From: Kineococcus endophyticus
GTDB lineage: Bacteria > Actinomycetota > Actinomycetes > Actinomycetales > Kineococcaceae
Length of the DNA: 64,000 bases
Direction of reading: 5' to 3'
Assembly (NCBI RefSeq): GCF_040796495.1
Contig: NZ_JBFNQN010000008.1
Coordinates: forward strand, 222,072 to 286,071
The position numbers and the translations under genes are program-made. Positions 44,768 to 53,507 of the stretch are shown here, one piece after another; position 1 is the first letter of the stretch; every line of letters begins with the position of its first letter. Below the pieces are notes generated by a model that was given only the letters and a program-made list of their open reading frames with translations, did no database searches and had not been told where the DNA came from.

Positions 44768-45277
44768 GTGGACCTGGGGCTGCGGGACGGTGAGGTGCGG
44801 GTGGTCCTGCACGAGGAGGGCTGGGCGCGGGAGGGCCGGCGGGAGGCGGCGCGGGTGCTGGCGGCGGGGGCGCCGTGGGTGCTGCGGGTGGAGCACGTGG
44901 GCAGCACGGCGGTGCCGGGGTTGGCGGCCAAGCCGGTGGTGGACCTGGCGGTGGCGGTGCGGGACCTGGCGGACGCGGAGGCGCTGGCGCCGTCGATGGC
45001 GGGGTTGGGGTACGACTTCCCCGGGGACGTGGGCATTCCCGACGACCTCGTCTTCGGCCGCGCGCGGGGGTTCCGCACCCACCTCCTCCACGTCGTCGTG
45101 GACGAGGGTCCCCGGTGGCGGGCCTACCTGGGCTTCCGGGAGGCGTTGCGCGGCAGCGCGTCCCTGCGGGCGGAGTACACGGCGCTGAAGTCCGCGCTCG
45201 CCGCCGCGCACGGCGCGGACCGGGCGGCGTACACGGCGGCGAAGGCGGGGTTCGTGGAGCGGGTGCTCAGGGGGTGA
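44768..45277 (+). CDS. GrpB/UPF0157 family nucleotidyltransferase-like protein
   Basis: A 169-residue protein with VEHVGSTAVPGLAAKPVVDLAVAV, the nucleotidyltransferase-fold signature of the GrpB family, followed by RTHLLHVVVDEGPRWRAYLGFREALR. The family is widespread, sometimes fused to dephospho-CoA kinase; the activity is not established. GTG start. Its 3' end overlaps the convergent ABC exporter gene by 11 bases. Confidence 0.9.
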   Translation: MDLGLRDGEVRVVLHEEGWAREGRREAARVLAAGAPWVLRVEHVGSTAVPGLAAKPVVDLAVAVRDLADAEALAPSMAGLGYDFPGDVGIPDDLVFGRARGFRTHLLHVVVDEGPRWRAYLGFREALRGSASLRAEYTALKSALAAAHGADRAAYTAAKAGFVERVLRG

Positions 45278-47174
45278 GGCCCACGGAGGGTGTCTCCTCC
45301 TCGTCCTCCCGCTGCTCCCCTCCGTGCCGTTGCAGTTCGGCGTAGCGGCCGCCGAGGGCGAGCAGTTCGCGGTGGGTGCCGCGTTCGACGATGCGCCCGG
45401 CCTCGAGGACGAGGATCTGGTCGGCGTTGCGGACGGTGGAGAGCCGGTGGGCGATGACGATGGCGGTGCGGCCTTCGAGGGCTTCGTCGAGGGCGGCCTG
45501 GACGGCGACCTCGGAGGCGTTGTCGAGGTGGGCGGTGGCCTCGTCGAGGACGACGATGCGCGGGTGGGCCAGCAGCAGGCGGGCGATGGTGAGCCGTTGC
45601 CGCTCCCCACCGGAGAAGCGGTACCCGCGCTCCCCCACGACGGTGTCCAGGCCCTCGGGAAGGGCGGCGACGAGGTCGGCGAGGCGGGCGCGGTGCAGGG
45701 CGTCGAGGATGTCGGCGTCGGTGGCTTCGGGGCGGGCCAGCTGCAGGTTGGAGCGCAGGGACTCGTGGAAGAGGTGCCCGTCCTGGGTGACGACGCCGAC
45801 GGTGCGGCGCAACGACTCCGCGGTGAGGTCGCGGACGTCGCGCCCGCCGACGCGGACGGCGCCGGAGTCGACGTCGTACAGGCGCGCGAGCAGCTGGGCG
45901 AGGGTGGACTTCCCGGCCCCGGAGGAGCCGACGAGGGCGAAGACCTGGCCGGCTTCGACGCGGAAGGACACGTCGTGCAGGACGGGGACGCCGCCGCGGG
46001 TGTCGAGGGTGGCGACGTCCTCCAGGGAGGCGAGGGAGACGTCGGAGGCGGCGGGGTAGCCGAAGCCGACGTGGTCGAACTCCACGGCGACGGGGCCGTC
46101 GGGCAGGGCGAGGGCGTCGGGACGTTCGCGCACGAGCGGGACGAGGTCGAGGACCTCGAAGACGCGGTCGAAGCTGACGAGGGCGCTGGTGACGTCGGCG
46201 CGGGCGCTGGCGAGCGCCGTGAGGGGGGCGTAGAGGCGGGTGAGCAGGAGGGCGAGGGTGACGATGCTGCCGGCGTCGAGGGTGCCGGCGATGGCGGCGA
46301 CCCCGCCGACGCCGTAGACGACGGCGAGGGCGAGCGCGGAGACGAGGGTGAGGGCGGTGACGAAGACGCTGCGCCGCACGGCGGTGGTGACGCCGATGTC
46401 GCGGACGGCGCGGGCGGCGGCGGCGAAGGAGCGGGACTCCTCCTGGGGGCGGCCGAAGAGCTTGACGAGGGTGGCGCCGGGGGCGGAGAAGCGTTCGGTC
46501 GTCTGGTTGATCATCGCGGCGTTGAGGTGGGCGGCGCGGCGGGCGAGCAGGGCCAGGGACCGGCCGAAGCGGCGGGCGGGCAGCAGGAAGACCGGCAGCA
46601 GGACCAGGGCCAGGACGGTGATCTGCCAGGAGATGCCGATCATGACCACGGCGGTGAGGGCGACGGCGACGACGTTGCTGACGATGCCCGAGAGGGTGTC
46701 GCTGAAGGCGCGCTGGGCGCCGAGGACGTCGTTGTTGAGGCGGCTGACGAGGGCGCCGGTGCGGGTGCGGGTGAAGAAGGCGACGGGCATCCGCTGGACG
46801 TGGTCGAAGACGCGGGTGCGCAGGTCGAGGATGAGGTCCTCGCCGAGGGTGGCGGACAGCCAGCGCACGACGAGGCCGAGGGCGGACTCGGCGAGCGCGA
46901 CGGCGGCGATGAGCAGCGCGAGGGTGACGACGCGGGGGCGGTCGCCGGTGCCGACGGCCTCCACGGCGCGGCCGGCCAGGACGGGGGTGGCGACGGCGAG
47001 GACGGCCAGGACGACGCTGCCGACGACGAAGAGGGTGAGCAGCCGGGACCGTTCGCGGGCCATGGCCAGGACGCGGCGGGGCGTCGTGGGCCGGAAGGGC
47101 CGGCCCTCGGGTGTGCCGTCGGGGGCGCTCATCGCCTTCCACAGCGCCGTGTGGGCGACGTTCTCCATGCTCAC
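45267..47174 (-). CDS. ABC exporter (fused membrane and ATPase domains)
   Basis: A 635-residue half-transporter of the multidrug/lipid exporter type. Six helices (about residues 45-340) precede an ATPase with Walker A GSSGAGKST, signature FSGGERQRLTIARLLL, Walker B IVVLDEATAHLD and H-loop AHRLST. It should act as a dimer with itself. GTG start at 47174 with GGAG eight bases upstream; ATG two codons later is possible. A leaderless 16-codon ORF ends on this GTG. Substrate unknown. Confidence 0.93.
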   Translation of the reverse strand: MSMENVAHTALWKAMSAPDGTPEGRPFRPTTPRRVLAMARERSRLLTLFVVGSVVLAVLAVATPVLAGRAVEAVGTGDRPRVVTLALLIAAVALAESALGLVVRWLSATLGEDLILDLRTRVFDHVQRMPVAFFTRTRTGALVSRLNNDVLGAQRAFSDTLSGIVSNVVAVALTAVVMIGISWQITVLALVLLPVFLLPARRFGRSLALLARRAAHLNAAMINQTTERFSAPGATLVKLFGRPQEESRSFAAAARAVRDIGVTTAVRRSVFVTALTLVSALALAVVYGVGGVAAIAGTLDAGSIVTLALLLTRLYAPLTALASARADVTSALVSFDRVFEVLDLVPLVRERPDALALPDGPVAVEFDHVGFGYPAASDVSLASLEDVATLDTRGGVPVLHDVSFRVEAGQVFALVGSSGAGKSTLAQLLARLYDVDSGAVRVGGRDVRDLTAESLRRTVGVVTQDGHLFHESLRSNLQLARPEATDADILDALHRARLADLVAALPEGLDTVVGERGYRFSGGERQRLTIARLLLAHPRIVVLDEATAHLDNASEVAVQAALDEALEGRTAIVIAHRLSTVRNADQILVLEAGRIVERGTHRELLALGGRYAELQRHGGEQREDEEETPSVGLTP

Positions 47175-47221
47175 GAGTGGGACTCCGTGCACGAGTGGGA
47201 CGGGCGGAGGGGGGACTGCAT
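47171..47221 (-). CDS. Candidate leaderless leader peptide (16 aa) ahead of the ABC exporter
   Basis: ATG at 47221 with TAGCGT ending six bases upstream opens MQSPLRPSHSCTESHS, whose TGA overlaps the exporter's GTG as GTGA. A direct repeat GTCCCACTCGTG occurs twice here, the second copy ending on the exporter start. Serine and histidine are over-represented. Translation is not proven. Confidence 0.4.
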   Translation of the reverse strand: MQSPLRPSHSCTESHS

Positions 47222-47236
47222 GTCCCGACGCTAGGT

Positions 47237-47254
47237 GCTGCAGCGCGCTGCAGC
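47237..47254. promoter_or_regulatory. 18-bp perfect palindrome between ABC exporter and histidine kinase genes
   Basis: GCTGCAGCGCGCTGCAGC reads the same on both strands. It lies 3 bases from the exporter's -10 box, in its spacer/-35 region, and 43 bases before the kinase gene start. It is a likely operator for a dimeric regulator that could act on both directions. Confidence 0.5.
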
Positions 47255-47297
47255 TCAACGGGACGTGGGGGCCGTGCTGGAACGGCATGCTGGTGCG

Positions 47298-48800
47298 GTG
47301 ATCGGGTGGTGGCGCGGGGCGGGGGTGCGGGTCCGCTCGACGGTGGCGGCGACGGGGCTGCTGGCGGTGCTCGTCGTCTCCGGCGCCTTCGTGGGGCTGG
47401 CCGTCGTCCGGCACGCGCTGACGACGGCGGACGCCGAGACGGGTCTGCTGCAGGCACGGCTGGTGCGGTTGGCGGTGACGCCGGAGGCGCTGGACCGCGG
47501 GGACGTCGGCGAGCAGCTGCGCTCGGTGGTCGGCGCGGACGCCGACCGCGGTTCGCACGTGCAGGTGGTGCGCGCCGACGGGCGGGTGGTGGTCTCGAGC
47601 GTCGCGTTGCAGGGGCAGCCGGCGCTGACGGGGCTGCGGCCCGGTGAGGCGGGGGTCGAGCGCGAGACGGCGGACCTGCCGCAGCTGGACGGGTCGGCAC
47701 CCTGGGTGGTGACGGTGCTGGGCGCCGAGGTGGACGACCAGCGGTTCTGGGTGGTGGCGGCGGAGAGCACGCAGGACGCCGAGCGGGTCCTGCGCGTGGC
47801 GGCCGCGTTGCTGGCGGTGGGGACGCCGGTGCTGCTGGGGGCGATCGCGGTGGCGACGTGGACGTTCGTGGGGCGGTCGTTGCGGCCGGTGGAGGCCATC
47901 CGGTCCACGGTGCAGGGCATCACGGCCACGGGGCTGGACGGGCGCGTGCCGGTGCCGGCCGGGGACGACGAGGTGTCGCGGTTGGCGGTGACGATGAACT
48001 CGATGCTGGCGCGGCTGGAGGCCTCGCAGCGTTCGCAGCGGCGGTTCGTGGCCGACGCCAGCCACGAGCTGCGGTCACCGGTGGCGACGTTGCGGGCGGC
48101 GGCGCACGTGTGGCGCGGGCAGGTCGACCCCGAGTTCGCGGACCTGGTGGCGTCCGAGAGCGGCCGGCTGGAGGGGCTCGTGGGTGACCTGCTGCTGCTG
48201 GCCCGCGCCGACGAGGGGCGGCTGGTGCCGGCGACGCCCGCGGAGGTGGACCTCGACGAGGTCGTGGAGGCCGAGGCCGTGCGGGCGCGGACCCTGGGCG
48301 GGGACCGGCCCGGAGGTGCGGCGCTGCGGGTGCAGGTGACGACGGTGCCGGCTCGGGTGCGGGGGGACGCGGGCGCGCTGGCGCGGTCGGTGCGCAACCT
48401 CGTCGACAACGCCACCCGGCACGCCGGGCAGCTCGTGGAGCTGTCGGTGGCGCGGGAGCCGGGGCCGGACGGTCCCGTGGCGGTGGTCTCGGTCGCCGAC
48501 GACGGCCCGGGGGTGCCGGAGGCGGACCGCGAGCGGGTCCTGGAACGGTTCGTGCGCCTGGACGAGAGCCGCCAGCGCGGCGCGGGCGGCACGGGTCTGG
48601 GGCTGGCCATCGTCGCGGAGGTCGTCGCCGCGCACGGCGGGACGGTGCGCGTCGGGGAGCGTCCCGGGGGCGGGGCGTGCGTGCGGCTGACGCTGCCCCT
48701 GGACGACGGGCTGGACGACGGGCTGGACGACGGGCTGGACGACGGGCTGGACGACGGGGTCGGGGAGGGCGGTCAGCCCCCGTCGGCGGCGAGCCGGTAG
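47298..48800 (+). CDS. Sensor histidine kinase (HAMP, HisKA type)
   Basis: A 500-residue membrane kinase. First helix about residues 14-36, extracytoplasmic domain, second helix about 165-188, HAMP, then HisKA with the phospho-accepting His256 in FVADASHELRSPVATL, and an ATPase domain with NLVDNATRHA, DDGPGVPE and GTGLGLAIV. The C-terminus carries a run of five identical four-residue units (LDDG). GTG start with CATGCT ending six bases upstream. The partner OmpR-type regulator is the convergent neighbour (28-base overlap). Confidence 0.92.
   Translation: MIGWWRGAGVRVRSTVAATGLLAVLVVSGAFVGLAVVRHALTTADAETGLLQARLVRLAVTPEALDRGDVGEQLRSVVGADADRGSHVQVVRADGRVVVSSVALQGQPALTGLRPGEAGVERETADLPQLDGSAPWVVTVLGAEVDDQRFWVVAAESTQDAERVLRVAAALLAVGTPVLLGAIAVATWTFVGRSLRPVEAIRSTVQGITATGLDGRVPVPAGDDEVSRLAVTMNSMLARLEASQRSQRRFVADASHELRSPVATLRAAAHVWRGQVDPEFADLVASESGRLEGLVGDLLLLARADEGRLVPATPAEVDLDEVVEAEAVRARTLGGDRPGGAALRVQVTTVPARVRGDAGALARSVRNLVDNATRHAGQLVELSVAREPGPDGPVAVVSVADDGPGVPEADRERVLERFVRLDESRQRGAGGTGLGLAIVAEVVAAHGGTVRVGERPGGGACVRLTLPLDDGLDDGLDDGLDDGLDDGVGEGGQPPSAASR
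48699..48758. repeat. Five tandem 12-bp repeats in the kinase gene
   Basis: CTGGACGACGGG is repeated five times without change, coding for LDDG units near the C-terminus of the sensor kinase. Copy changes would keep the frame and alter only the length of an acidic tail. The array lies beyond the ATPase domain and 14 bases from the start of overlap with the response-regulator gene. Confidence 0.9.
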
Positions 48801-49450
48801 CCGGCACCGCGGACGGTCTGCAGGGCGTTGCGCCCGAAGGGGATGTCGATCTTCTTGCGCAGGTACCGGACGTAGACCTCCACCACGTTGGGGTCGTGGT
48901 CCACCACCGGGTCCCACACGGCCCGCAGGATCTCGGTCTTGGACAGCACCTCGTCGCGGCGGCGCAGCAGCAGTTCCAGGAGGGCGAACTCGCGGGCCGT
49001 CAGCGTGACCGGCTCCCCCGCGCGCTCGACGCGGTGGCTGCCGGGGTCCAGGACGAGGTCGCCGGCGGTGAGGACGACGGGCCGTTCGGGCGCACCGCGC
49101 CGGTGCAGGGCCCGCAACCGGGCCAGCAGGACGGGGAAGGAGAACGGCTTCGTCAGGTAGTCGTCGGCGCCGAGGTCGAACGCGTCGACCTGGTCGTACT
49201 CCCCGTCCTTGGCGGTCAGCACCAGGACGGGCGTCCACACGCCCGCCGCGCGCAGGTCCCGGCACACCTCGTACCCGTTGCGGCCCGGGAGCATGAGGTC
49301 CAGGACGAGGACGTCGTGGGAGCCGTGCAGGGCCCGCTCGTACCCGGTGCCCCCGTCGTGGGCGACGTCCACGGTGACGCCCTCGGCGACCAGACCGCGC
49401 CGGACGGTGTCGGCGAGGCGGACCTCGTCCTCGACGAGCAGGACCTTCAC
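48773..49450 (-). CDS. OmpR/PhoB-type response regulator
   Basis: A 225-residue regulator. Receiver with the phospho-accepting Asp51 in HDVLVLDLMLPG, Lys in YLTKPFS, and a winged-helix C-terminal domain (LTAREFALLELLLRRRDEVLSKTEILRAVW...VVEVYVRYLRKKID). It should pair with the histidine kinase on the other strand. Its GTG overlaps the stop of the NarL-type regulator (GTGA), so it is also read from that operon; CACACT ends six bases before the start. Confidence 0.93.
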   Translation of the reverse strand: MKVLLVEDEVRLADTVRRGLVAEGVTVDVAHDGGTGYERALHGSHDVLVLDLMLPGRNGYEVCRDLRAAGVWTPVLVLTAKDGEYDQVDAFDLGADDYLTKPFSFPVLLARLRALHRRGAPERPVVLTAGDLVLDPGSHRVERAGEPVTLTAREFALLELLLRRRDEVLSKTEILRAVWDPVVDHDPNVVEVYVRYLRKKIDIPFGRNALQTVRGAGYRLAADGG

Positions 49451-50157
49451 GCCCCCAGTGTGCCGGGCGGAGGCGGTCCGGTCAGGCCCGCGTCCCGCGC
49501 CAGCAGCGCCGCCTGGGTGCGGGAGGTCAGGCCGAGCTTGCCGAGCAGGCGGGAGACGTGGGTCTTGGCCGTCAGGGGTGAGATGCCGAGGGCGGTGGCC
49601 AGGTCGGCGTTGCTGCGGCCGTGGCCGAGGTGGCGCAGGACGTCGACCTCGCGGTCGGTGAGGCGACCGACGAGCGCGGACAGGTCCGGTCCGGCGGGTG
49701 CGGCGGCGGGGGCACGGTCGAGGGCCGCCAGGAGCGTGCGGGTCACCTCGGGGGCGACGACGCCCTCCCCGGCCGCCACCCGGCGGACGGCGTCCAGCAG
49801 GGTCGGGGCGTCGGCGGTCTTCAGCAGGAAGCCGGCCGCCCCGGCGCGCAGGGCGGCCAGGACGAGCTCGTCGTCGTCGAACGTCGTCAGCACCAGCACC
49901 TCTGCGAGCCCCTCGGCCACGACGGTGGCCGTGGCGGCGACGCCGTCGGTGCCGGGCATCCGCAGGTCCATGACGACGACGTCGGGACGCAGGACACGGG
50001 CCTGGGCGAGCGCGGTCGCGCCGTCGGCGGCCTCCCCGACGACCTCGACCGCGGTGCCGCCGTCGGTGCCGGCGGTGCCCAGGACCGCGCGCAGACCGGC
50101 CCGCACGGCCGTGTGGTCGTCGGCGAGCAGGACCCGGACCGTGGCCCCGTCGCTCAC
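49447..50157 (-). CDS. NarL/LuxR-type response regulator
   Basis: A 236-residue regulator with receiver Asp64 in DVVVMDLRMPGTDG and a C-terminal LuxR helix-turn-helix (LTDREVDVLRHLGHGRSNADLATALGISPLTAKTHVSRLLGKLGL). It overlaps the histidine kinase gene upstream and the OmpR-type gene downstream by four bases each. Confidence 0.93.
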   Translation of the reverse strand: MSDGATVRVLLADDHTAVRAGLRAVLGTAGTDGGTAVEVVGEAADGATALAQARVLRPDVVVMDLRMPGTDGVAATATVVAEGLAEVLVLTTFDDDELVLAALRAGAAGFLLKTADAPTLLDAVRRVAAGEGVVAPEVTRTLLAALDRAPAAAPAGPDLSALVGRLTDREVDVLRHLGHGRSNADLATALGISPLTAKTHVSRLLGKLGLTSRTQAALLARDAGLTGPPPPGTLGA

Positions 50158-51371
50158 CGGGCGCCCACCGGCGAGACGGTGACCGCCGAGACGGGCGCGG
50201 AGGCGGGCAGCCGGGCCTCCAGCCGCCACAGCGCCGGGTCGGCGGCGTCCGCGCCGGCGCGGACGGTGCCGCCGACGGCCGCGACGCGTTCGCGCACACC
50301 TCTCAGGCCCGCCCCCTCGCCGGCCGGTCCCGCCGTGCGCCGCGGGGCGAGGGGTGAGTCCACGCGCAGCAGCAGCAGGTCGGCGGTCCAGCTCGCCTGG
50401 ACGGTCACGGGGCCGGCCGCGGCGTGCTTGCGGGCGTTCGTGAGGGCCTCGGTGAGCACGCGGTGGGCCACCACCGCGACCGGGGCGGGGCTCGGCGCAC
50501 CCGCGGGCAGCCGGGGGTCGGTGCCGGCGGCCAGGTCCGCGGGCCAGTCCGTGCGCACCTGCAGCCCCGCGGCGCGCGCCAGCTCGACGGCCGCGGCCAG
50601 GGTGGGCACGGGCCCGTCCACCGGGCGCGCCGGGTCGTCGGTGCGCAGGACGTCGACGAGGACCCGCATCTGCTGCAGCGCCTCGACGCTGGCGGTGCGG
50701 ACCCCGGCCAGGACGGTCGTGTCGGCACCGCCGGCGCGGGCGGCGACGAGGGCGGCCTCGGTCTGCAGGGCGATGCCGGACAGGTGCCCGGCGACCACGT
50801 CGTGCAGGTCGCGGGCCGTCGCCAGCCGCTCGGCCTGACGTTCGCGCGCGGCCCGCTCGCGGGCCAGTTGCGCGCCGCGGTCGACGTCGCGGGCCCACCA
50901 CTGCGGCAGCAGCAGGAGCGCGGCGAGCCCGCAGGCCACACCCAGCGCCGTGCCCGGGCCCTCGACGGTCAGGGCCCAGCCGGCGCCGACCACGACGAGG
51001 ACCGCGCCCCCGGCCTCCAGCCACGCCCGGCGCGCCGGCGTGGCCGCCGTCCACGCCCCGTGCAGGACGTTGCCGAGGGCGAACAGGACGACGGGGTCGC
51101 CGGGCCCGTCCGCGGGGCTGTCGCCGGCCCCGAGCGGACCGACGGTGAGGGAGGCCGCGCCCGCGGCCGTGGCCAGGACGGCGGTGGCCACCGGGGCGCG
51201 CGCGAGGGTCAGGTGGGCGGTGCACACGACGAGCAACGGCAGCAGCACCGCCGGACCACGCCCGCCGGTGACGCCCAGCAGGTGCAGGGCCACGCCGACG
51301 ACGGCGAACCCCACCGCGGCCAGGACGGCGCCGCGGTGGGGCTGCAGGGTCCGCAGGACGGGCCCGGACAC
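50154..51371 (-). CDS. Sensor histidine kinase (HisKA_3 type)
   Basis: A 405-residue kinase. The N-terminal half has five or six helices; then ATARDLHDVVAGHLSGIALQ with phospho-accepting His190, and a degenerate ATPase domain ending in GAGLRGVRERVAAVGGTV. It should phosphorylate the NarL-type regulator encoded next. GTG start two bases after the permease stop, hence one operon with the permease. Confidence 0.9.
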   Translation of the reverse strand: MSGPVLRTLQPHRGAVLAAVGFAVVGVALHLLGVTGGRGPAVLLPLLVVCTAHLTLARAPVATAVLATAAGAASLTVGPLGAGDSPADGPGDPVVLFALGNVLHGAWTAATPARRAWLEAGGAVLVVVGAGWALTVEGPGTALGVACGLAALLLLPQWWARDVDRGAQLARERAARERQAERLATARDLHDVVAGHLSGIALQTEAALVAARAGGADTTVLAGVRTASVEALQQMRVLVDVLRTDDPARPVDGPVPTLAAAVELARAAGLQVRTDWPADLAAGTDPRLPAGAPSPAPVAVVAHRVLTEALTNARKHAAAGPVTVQASWTADLLLLRVDSPLAPRRTAGPAGEGAGLRGVRERVAAVGGTVRAGADAADPALWRLEARLPASAPVSAVTVSPVGAR

Positions 51372-51373
51372 GG

Positions 51374-52804
51374 TCAGCGTTCGGCCGTGACGTCCCGGCC
51401 GCTGACGTCGACCGAGCGCGCGGACGCCGAGCGCTGGTGGCGGACGCCGACGAGGACGACCGCCGCCGTCAGCACCAGGGACAGGACGAGTTCCAGGCGC
51501 TGTCCGGGCAGGACCACCATGAGGACGAGCACGACGACGATGAACGCCAGCGCCGCGTACGTCAGCCACGGGAACAGCCACATCCGCACCGCCGGCTGCA
51601 CCCCGTCGGCGTCGAGCCGGCGGCGCATCGACAGCTGCGACAGCGCGATGATGGCGTAGATCACCAGGGCCAGGGCGCCGCTGGTGGCCAGCAGCATGCT
51701 GAAGATCCGCTCCGGCAGCAGGTAGTTCCCCACGACCGCGACGAAACCGACGACGGTGGAGGCCAGGATCGCCGGGTACGGCACGCCGCGACCGGAGACG
51801 TGCGACAGCCACGCCGGGCCGTCCCCGCGCCGGGAGAGCGAGAACACCATCCGCGAGGCCGTGTACAGCGCGGAGTTCAGGCAGCTGGCGACGGCGGTGA
51901 GGATGACGATGTCCATGATGGTCGCGGCACCGGGGATGCCGATCGTCTGCAGCGTCGTCTGGAAGGACCCGTCGCGTTCCAGGTCCGGGGAGTTCCACGG
52001 CACCAGGGCCACCACGACGAAGATCGACAGCAGGTAGAACACCGCGATGCGACCGATGACGGAGTTCACCGCCCGGCGCACGCCCTTCTGCGGGTCCGGG
52101 GACTCCGCCGCCGCGATCGTCACGATCTCGGTGCCCATGAAGCTGAACATCGTCAGCAGCATCCCGGCGAGGACGGCCGAGAAACCGTTCGGCAGGAACC
52201 CGCCCTCGAGGGACAACCCGGGCGTGCCGCGGACGTCGGAACCGGGGAGCACACCGGTGATGGCCAGGATCCCGACGACGATGAACCCGACGATCGCGAC
52301 GACCTTGATGCCGGCGAACCAGAACTCGAACTCGCCGTAGTTCCCGACGCTGGCCAGGTTCGTCGCCGTCAGCAGCAACGTCACCGCCAGCGCCCACACC
52401 CACTGCGGCGCGCCCAGCCAGCTGGACAGGATGTCCGCGGCGGCCGTCGCCTCGACGGGGATGACGAGGACCCAGAACCACCAGTACAGCCAGCCCACGC
52501 TGAACCCCGCCCAGGGGCCGAGGGCGCGGTCGGCGTAGGTGGAGAAGGACCCCGTGTCCGGCTGGGCGGTGGCCATCTCGCCGAGCATGCGCATCACGAG
52601 CACCACGAGGGTGCCGGCGAGGGCGTAGGACAGCAGGACGCCCGGCCCGGCCTCGGCGATCGCGTTCTTGGACCCGACGAACAGGCCGGCGCCGATGACG
52701 CCGGCGATGGAGATCATGGTGATGTGCCGGGGTTTGAGCCCCGTCCCGAGCCCGTTGCCGGGCCCTGCGCTGGTGCCGCCGTCGGACCCGTCGACCGTGT
52801 GCAC
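51374..52804 (-). CDS. Amino acid permease (APC family, AnsP/GabP-like)
   Basis: A 476-residue transporter with twelve helices. GLKPRHITMISIAGVIGAGLFVGS and MRMLGEMATAQPDTGSFSTYA are hallmarks of the amino acid:proton symporters for asparagine, GABA or aromatic amino acids. The GTG has GGAGG four bases upstream. It heads an operon with a histidine kinase and two response regulators. Divergent from the PPOX gene. Confidence 0.92.
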   Translation of the reverse strand: MHTVDGSDGGTSAGPGNGLGTGLKPRHITMISIAGVIGAGLFVGSKNAIAEAGPGVLLSYALAGTLVVLVMRMLGEMATAQPDTGSFSTYADRALGPWAGFSVGWLYWWFWVLVIPVEATAAADILSSWLGAPQWVWALAVTLLLTATNLASVGNYGEFEFWFAGIKVVAIVGFIVVGILAITGVLPGSDVRGTPGLSLEGGFLPNGFSAVLAGMLLTMFSFMGTEIVTIAAAESPDPQKGVRRAVNSVIGRIAVFYLLSIFVVVALVPWNSPDLERDGSFQTTLQTIGIPGAATIMDIVILTAVASCLNSALYTASRMVFSLSRRGDGPAWLSHVSGRGVPYPAILASTVVGFVAVVGNYLLPERIFSMLLATSGALALVIYAIIALSQLSMRRRLDADGVQPAVRMWLFPWLTYAALAFIVVVLVLMVVLPGQRLELVLSLVLTAAVVLVGVRHQRSASARSVDVSGRDVTAER

Positions 52805-52864
52805 GACGCCTCCTCGCGTTCTCGTGGGTGGTGCTGGGCGCCGAGCAGAGTAGCGTCCGGTCGC

Positions 52865-53332
52865 ATGAGCCCGCGAACCATCGCGACCGCGCGTCGCGTC
52901 GAGCTGCCCGAACTGCTGGACTTCGTCCGCGTCCGCCACAACGTCGTCGTCTCCACGTTCCGGGCCGACGGTTTCCCCCAGTCCTCCCCCGTCACCGCCG
53001 GCGTCGACGAGTCGGGCCGGATCGTGGTCTCGACCTACCCCGACCGCGCCAAGGCGAACAACGCCCGCCGCGACCCGCGGGGTTCGGTGCTCGTGCTGTC
53101 CGACGACTTCGGCGGCGCGTGGGTGCAGGTGGACGGGCGGTGGGAGGTCGTCGACGGCGAGGACGCCGTGGAACCGCTCGTGGAGTACTTCCGCTGCATC
53201 TCCGGGGAGCACCCGGACTGGGACGAGTACCGCCAGGCCATGCGCACGCAGGGCAAGTCGCTCATGCGGCTGACGATCGAGCGCTGGGGGCCGGTGGCCA
53301 CCGGAGGTTTCCCCGCGCGCCTGGCCGACTGA
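52865..53332 (+). CDS. PPOX-class (F420-type) flavin oxidoreductase
   Basis: A 155-residue split-barrel protein: LLDFVRVRHNVVVSTFRADGFPQSSPVTAGVDESGRIVVSTYPDRAKANNARRDPRGSVLVLSD is typical for pyridoxamine-oxidase-like proteins that use F420 or FMN. The ATG is fixed by TAGCGT ending eight bases upstream. Four bases separate its stop from that of the convergent DUF1059 gene. Substrate unknown. Confidence 0.88.
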   Translation: MSPRTIATARRVELPELLDFVRVRHNVVVSTFRADGFPQSSPVTAGVDESGRIVVSTYPDRAKANNARRDPRGSVLVLSDDFGGAWVQVDGRWEVVDGEDAVEPLVEYFRCISGEHPDWDEYRQAMRTQGKSLMRLTIERWGPVATGGFPARLAD

Positions 53333-53336
53333 CCGC

Positions 53337-53507
53337 TCAGCGGTCCTGCAGGTTCGCCTCCACGGCCTCGACGAGCGTCAGGTCCACCTCGACCCGGTGG
53401 TCGGACCGGGCGTGCTCGGCGACCTGGTCGAGGATGTCCTGGCGGTCGGTGCCGGTGAACTCGCGGGCGCAGCCGGGGACGACGTCCCCGCAGCGGAAGG
53501 CCTTCAC
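53337..53507 (-). CDS. DUF1059 family small protein
   Basis: A 56-residue protein with the family pattern: FRCGDVVPGCAREFTGTDRQDILDQVAEHARSDH, including two cysteines and a C-terminal histidine pair that could hold a metal. GTG start overlapping the EAL gene stop (GTGA), so the two are coupled. Function unknown. Confidence 0.88.
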   Translation of the reverse strand: MKAFRCGDVVPGCAREFTGTDRQDILDQVAEHARSDHRVEVDLTLVEAVEANLQDR

